A stretch of DNA of 7,466 nt from Phycisphaerae bacterium SM23_33 (GTDB taxonomy: Bacteria; Planctomycetota; Phycisphaerae; SM23-33): assembly GCA_001303665.1 (NCBI GenBank), contig LJUF01000298.1:1-7466 (forward strand), in the 5' to 3' direction. The position numbers and the translations under genes are program-made. Every line of letters begins with the position of its first letter. Positions within the stretch are counted from its first letter, which is position 1. Of the stretch, positions 4,939-7,466 are shown in pieces. Below the pieces are notes generated by a model. It did not search any database. It saw only the letters and a program-made list of their open reading frames with translations, and was not told the DNA's origin.

Positions 4939-5988
4939 ATGAGAAGACTGGCCGTTGCTCTTGCGGTGCTCGGGATCGCCGGGCCGGCCCTGGCCGGAGA
5001 AAGCCCCCTGGCCCGCTTTGAAAAGGTCTGCGGGCCGATGGTCAAGGCCATCAACACAGGCGACTACCAGGGCGTTCGCCGTGACTTCAACGAGATGATG
5101 GCGGCGGCCATGTCCCTCGAGAAGACCAAGGCCTTCTTTGAGGGGCTCAAGGCGCAGCTAGGCAAGATCAAGAAGGTCGAGTCGGGCAGGTACGTGCCGC
5201 CTCACACGGCGGTCTTCCCGGCCCGCTTCGAGGGCGGGGCGGTGCTGGACATCAAGATCGTCCTGGACGGCGAGGGCAAGATCGCCGGGCTGTGGCTGCT
5301 GCCGCACACCACCGACATCCCCGTGCCGAAGGAGCACCAGACGAAGCTGGCGCTTCCCTTCCGCGGGCGATGGCACGTCGTCTGGGGCGGCGACACGAAA
5401 GAGCAAAACCAGCACCACGACGTGCCCAACCAGAGGTTCGCCTTCGACTTCGTCGTGACGAACGAGAACGGCATCTCGCACAAAGGCGAAGGCAAGGCCA
5501 ATCAGGACTACTACGCCTTTGGCCAGGAGATCCTGGCCCCGGCCGCCGGGGTGGTGACCGACGTGATCCGCGGCGTTCGCGACAATGTCCCCGGGTCCAT
5601 GAACCCGTACTCGGCGCTGGGCAACGCCGTCTTCATCCGGCACGCGGAGTACGAGGTGTCGGTGCTGGCCCACCTGAAGCTCGGCAGCATCCGGGTCTCC
5701 GTGGGCCAGAAGGTCCAGCCGGGCCAGGTCATCGGCCTGTGCGGCAACTCCGGCAACTCCTCCGAGCCGCACCTGCACTATCATCTCATGAACACCCCGC
5801 TCATCCAGGACGGGACGGGGATCAAGGTGTTTTTCGAAGACGTGGTGGTCGAGAAGGACGGCCAGCCGGCCCAGAAGAAGCACCACTCCCCGGTCAAGGG
5901 CGAGACCGTCGCCCCGCAACAGGCAGCAGAAAAGGACAAGCCGGCGACCGCCCCGACCGGCCGTCCGTGGGGCATCCCCCCTGCCTAA
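4939..5988 (+). CDS. Secreted M23 (LytM-type) peptidase-like protein with DUF3887-like N-terminal domain
   Basis: A 349-residue exported protein. The signal peptide is residues 1-19 (RR, hydrophobic core, ALA before GE). A DUF3887-like domain follows at about 23-122 (KAINTGDYQGVRRDFNEMM through GKIAGLWLLP), then a LytM/M23 domain at about 140-300. M23 enzymes are zinc endopeptidases that usually cut peptidoglycan cross-links. The diagnostic C-terminal half is intact: APAAGVV (200-206), H245 in LAHLKLGS, VGQKVQPGQVIG and SEPHLHYHL, with zinc ligand candidates H278 and H280. The usual H-x3-D is altered: D170 is present, but the residue four before it is R166. H159 or H160 (HHDVPNQRFAFD) may supply the ligand. 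The tail from 316 is Pro/Ala/Lys-rich and probably unstructured. The ATG at 4939 is chosen over the upstream in-frame ATG at 4762 because of AAGGAG seven bases before it and the signal peptide that starts there. Confidence 0.88.
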   Translation: MRRLAVALAVLGIAGPALAGESPLARFEKVCGPMVKAINTGDYQGVRRDFNEMMAAAMSLEKTKAFFEGLKAQLGKIKKVESGRYVPPHTAVFPARFEGGAVLDIKIVLDGEGKIAGLWLLPHTTDIPVPKEHQTKLALPFRGRWHVVWGGDTKEQNQHHDVPNQRFAFDFVVTNENGISHKGEGKANQDYYAFGQEILAPAAGVVTDVIRGVRDNVPGSMNPYSALGNAVFIRHAEYEVSVLAHLKLGSIRVSVGQKVQPGQVIGLCGNSGNSSEPHLHYHLMNTPLIQDGTGIKVFFEDVVVEKDGQPAQKKHHSPVKGETVAPQQAAEKDKPATAPTGRPWGIPPA

Positions 5989-6073
5989 CCTATGGAGTGC
6001 GGCGACTAGGCCCGACGGGCCGACGGCACCGCTTTGAGGCCAAAGCGGCGTCAGGGCCGCCCCACTCCATAGG
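5989..6073. repeat. 85-bp palindromic element with nested hairpins
   Basis: CCTATGGAGTG (5989-5999) is exactly complementary to CACTCCATAGG (6063-6073). After one C/C mismatch, GGCG (6001-6004) pairs with CGCC (6058-6061), giving 15 of 16 pairs. Inside are GGCCC-GAC-GGGCC (6009-6021) and CCGCTTTG-AGGC-CAAAGCGG (6029-6048). The latter is closed further by GACG (6022-6025) with CGTC (6049-6052) past a GCA bulge. An alternative fold pairs GCGGC (6045-6049) with GCCGC (6056-6060). The element begins immediately after the peptidase TAA. It resembles a REP/MITE-like dispersed hairpin or a structured RNA, and it could also block transcription. No target duplication or U-tract is seen. The fold is deduced by eye. 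Confidence 0.75.
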
Positions 6074-6134
6074 GCGCCGCCCGGGGGCCTCTGAGGCTGT
6101 GTTCTTGGCCGCCGGCCCCGCACGGCCAGCGTCG

Positions 6135-6164
6135 CGGGCTTGCCCTCGGCCGGGCGAGGGCCCG
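6135..6164. repeat. Strong GC hairpin upstream of the HEAT-like gene
   Basis: CCCTCG (6143-6148) pairs with CGAGGG (6155-6160) around GCCGGG. The stem is extended by CGGG (6135-6138) with CCCG (6161-6164) past a CTTG bulge. It lies 24 bp before the -35 box at 6188. It may be a terminator-like barrier for transcription from the peptidase side or another repeat relic. No U-tract follows. Confidence 0.4.
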
Positions 6165-6187
6165 AAACGCCGGTGGCACGGACATCG

Positions 6188-6216
6188 TTGACATAGCCCC
6201 CGGATAAAGCGATACT
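6188..6216 (+). promoter_or_regulatory. sigma70-type promoter for the HEAT-like gene
   Basis: A perfect TTGACA (6188-6193), a 17-bp spacer and GATACT (6211-6216, four of six consensus bases). The predicted start near 6223 leaves a leader of about 49 bases before the ATG at 6272. The gene therefore probably has its own transcript, separate from the peptidase. Confidence 0.6.
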
Positions 6217-6271
6217 GGCCTTCGACGCCCAGGACGCTTCTGGGAGCGCGCCATGCGGGAGATGTCGCATA

Positions 6272-7408
6272 ATGGGGACCAAGGCCAAGTCAGATTCTCT
6301 GAGGTCGATTCCGGCACTGCTGTCCGCAATGGCCGCGATGCTTGTCTGGGTCGCGGCAGGAGATGGCCATACGTTGATCTCCACCGAGAGGCCTCGGGGA
6401 GTGATCCTTTCGGATCAGGAGATTCAATCGGCCCTGGATGACCTGAACAGCGGCAACCTGGCTTTGCAGTTGCAGGCCGCAGAGCGGCTGGCGCTTTATT
6501 TCGGGCCAACCCTCACTGCGGGCCCGCAGACGATCTATCGGTTCAGCCATGCTCCCACTCAACAGGCTTATGAGGCCATGCACAAGGCCCGGCCGATTCC
6601 GCTGCTGCTGGCTTGCCTTAAGCAGGAGGCACCACTGCTTCGAACCTGGGCGATTTGCCGATTGCGGGCTCAGATCTACATGTCCGATACCAAGGAGCAG
6701 CAGGAGAAGACGATCCGCTCGTTGCTGGCTGTAGACGGCTTGGTGAGCGCGAGCAACAGGCAGGAGATTACCGACGCAATCAGGCTGAGCTTAAAGGACC
6801 CCGACGCCGGCGCCCGCGCCGAGGCTTTGTCGACCCTGATCGCCCTCGGCTACCATGACGCCTATGGGCAATCGCGCCACGCTTTGGACGACACCGCCCC
6901 AGGGGTCCGCGCGAGGGCGTGGGGCTTGCTGGCCCGAACGGAGAAGCGAAACCACCCTCCGGACGATTTCGTCCGGGAGCACTTGCTGAGGGATCTGGCA
7001 AACGAGAACGACCAGTTGGCCGCGGCCGCGTTGGGCTACGTCAGCAACGCCGGATCGCGCGTCGCCATGGGATTGAGGCTGCAAGAGAACGTCAAACCGT
7101 GGAAGAGGATACTCGATGCCGCTGAGGGCCAGGTGCTCAATGCGTTACAGCACCGGCCCGCGGTCCAGGTGCAGGCGATTTTCGCCTGTTGGTATTATCC
7201 GCGAAGCGAGCCGTTGCTGATTCAACTCCTTCCGTCCGAGTCACTTCAGTTTTATGTCGTAAGCGCGCTGATGGCGGTCGGGACGCAGCCCTCCATTGAC
7301 GCGCTGCGGAAGTTGCAGCCTGACGTCTCCGCCCAGACACAGCCCAGCAGGGTGGATGCAGCCATCAAGATCATTGAGGAGCGTTTGGCCCGGCAGCCGA
7401 AGCCGTAG
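6272..7408 (+). CDS. Exported HEAT-like alpha-solenoid protein, unknown function
   Basis: A 378-residue protein with a probable signal peptide (basic residues at 4, 6 and 11, hydrophobic about 13-29, cleavage plausible near VAA-GD). The rest is almost entirely helical, with paired-helix units like HEAT or PBS-lyase repeats: about 48-77 (QSALDDLNS...AAERLALYF), 107-135 (IPLLLACLKQE...AICRLRAQ), 165-192 (DAIRLSLKDPDAGARAEALSTLIALG), 202-224 (HALDDTAPGVRARAWGLLA), 233-257 and 313-346. The D-P/T...R-x-x-A-x-x-x-L signatures in the central units are typical. Such scaffolds mediate protein contacts, and no catalytic motif is visible. The ATG has GGGAG ten bases upstream. Codon choice is less GC-biased at third positions than in the neighbours (TTG, TTT, GAT, CTT, ATT are common), suggesting separate origin or relaxed selection. 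Confidence 0.85.
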   Translation: MGTKAKSDSLRSIPALLSAMAAMLVWVAAGDGHTLISTERPRGVILSDQEIQSALDDLNSGNLALQLQAAERLALYFGPTLTAGPQTIYRFSHAPTQQAYEAMHKARPIPLLLACLKQEAPLLRTWAICRLRAQIYMSDTKEQQEKTIRSLLAVDGLVSASNRQEITDAIRLSLKDPDAGARAEALSTLIALGYHDAYGQSRHALDDTAPGVRARAWGLLARTEKRNHPPDDFVREHLLRDLANENDQLAAAALGYVSNAGSRVAMGLRLQENVKPWKRILDAAEGQVLNALQHRPAVQVQAIFACWYYPRSEPLLIQLLPSESLQFYVVSALMAVGTQPSIDALRKLQPDVSAQTQPSRVDAAIKIIEERLARQPKP

Positions 7409-7413
7409 TCGGG

Positions 7414-7439
7414 GGCCCCCTGGCCGTGCGGCCGGGGCC
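7414..7439 (+). terminator. GC hairpin after the HEAT-like gene, possible terminator
   Basis: Six bases after the TAG, GGCCCC (7414-7419) pairs with GGGGCC (7434-7439). Inside it, GGCC (7422-7425) pairs with GGCC (7430-7433) around GTGC, with a CT bulge on one side. The stem is very stable and correctly placed for termination, but no U-tract follows. Part of it belongs to an inverted repeat with 6111-6128. Confidence 0.45.
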
Positions 7440-7466
7440 GGCCGGGTGGGCGTGCTCGTGGCGGGA

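Noticed and set aside
5158..6384. 408-codon open frame on the minus strand over the peptidase and intergenic element
   Set aside because: It is antisense to a protein with clear M23 motifs and a signal peptide. It crosses the palindromic element and has no recognisable domain.

Overview
The window is a GC-rich bacterial segment. It most likely comes from a Planctomycetota genome of the Phycisphaerae type, possibly a metagenome bin. The clues are the histidyl-tRNA synthetase, whose sequence resembles plant-organelle enzymes rather than the E. coli type, the number of small exported proteins of unknown function, and intergenic repeat-like hairpins of a kind I recall from planctomycete genomes. 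The taxonomic call is an inference from memory, not a database result.

Layout. Positions 2-1012 (+) hold the 3' part of a URO-D family (MtaA/CmuA-like) methyltransferase-type protein that enters from the left edge. It converges on an HD-domain phosphohydrolase-like gene at 1044-1643 (-). The HD gene is divergent from hisS (1773-3065, +). The 129-bp gap between them carries an excellent sigma70-like promoter for hisS whose -10 box lies in a 12-bp perfect palindrome, so it may fire both ways. Downstream of hisS, probably co-transcribed, is a 171-residue protein with a PD-(D/E)XK nuclease-like pattern (3118-3633).

From 3689 onward the genes look envelope-related. They are a 64-residue membrane protein (3689-3883), two paralogous small exported or anchored proteins in tandem (3993-4478 and 4249-4533), and a secreted M23 metallopeptidase-like protein with an N-terminal DUF3887-like domain (4939-5988). 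The last is a secreted alpha-solenoid (HEAT-like) protein (6272-7408). The first tandem paralog has lost its natural end and its reading frame runs 230 bp into the second. Promoter-like sequences precede the 64-residue gene, the peptidase and the HEAT-like gene.

The non-coding DNA is structured. The clearest case is an 85-bp element immediately after the peptidase stop codon (5989-6073), with an 11-bp perfect terminal inverted repeat (15 of 16 bp paired when extended) enclosing smaller hairpins. It looks like a dispersed palindromic repeat, a structured RNA or an unusual terminator. Other GC hairpins lacking U-tracts sit at 3927-3951, 4708-4721, 6135-6164 and 7414-7439. The HEAT-like gene stands apart in base composition and is flanked by an imperfect inverted repeat. 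No tRNA, rRNA, CRISPR array or recognised transposase was seen.
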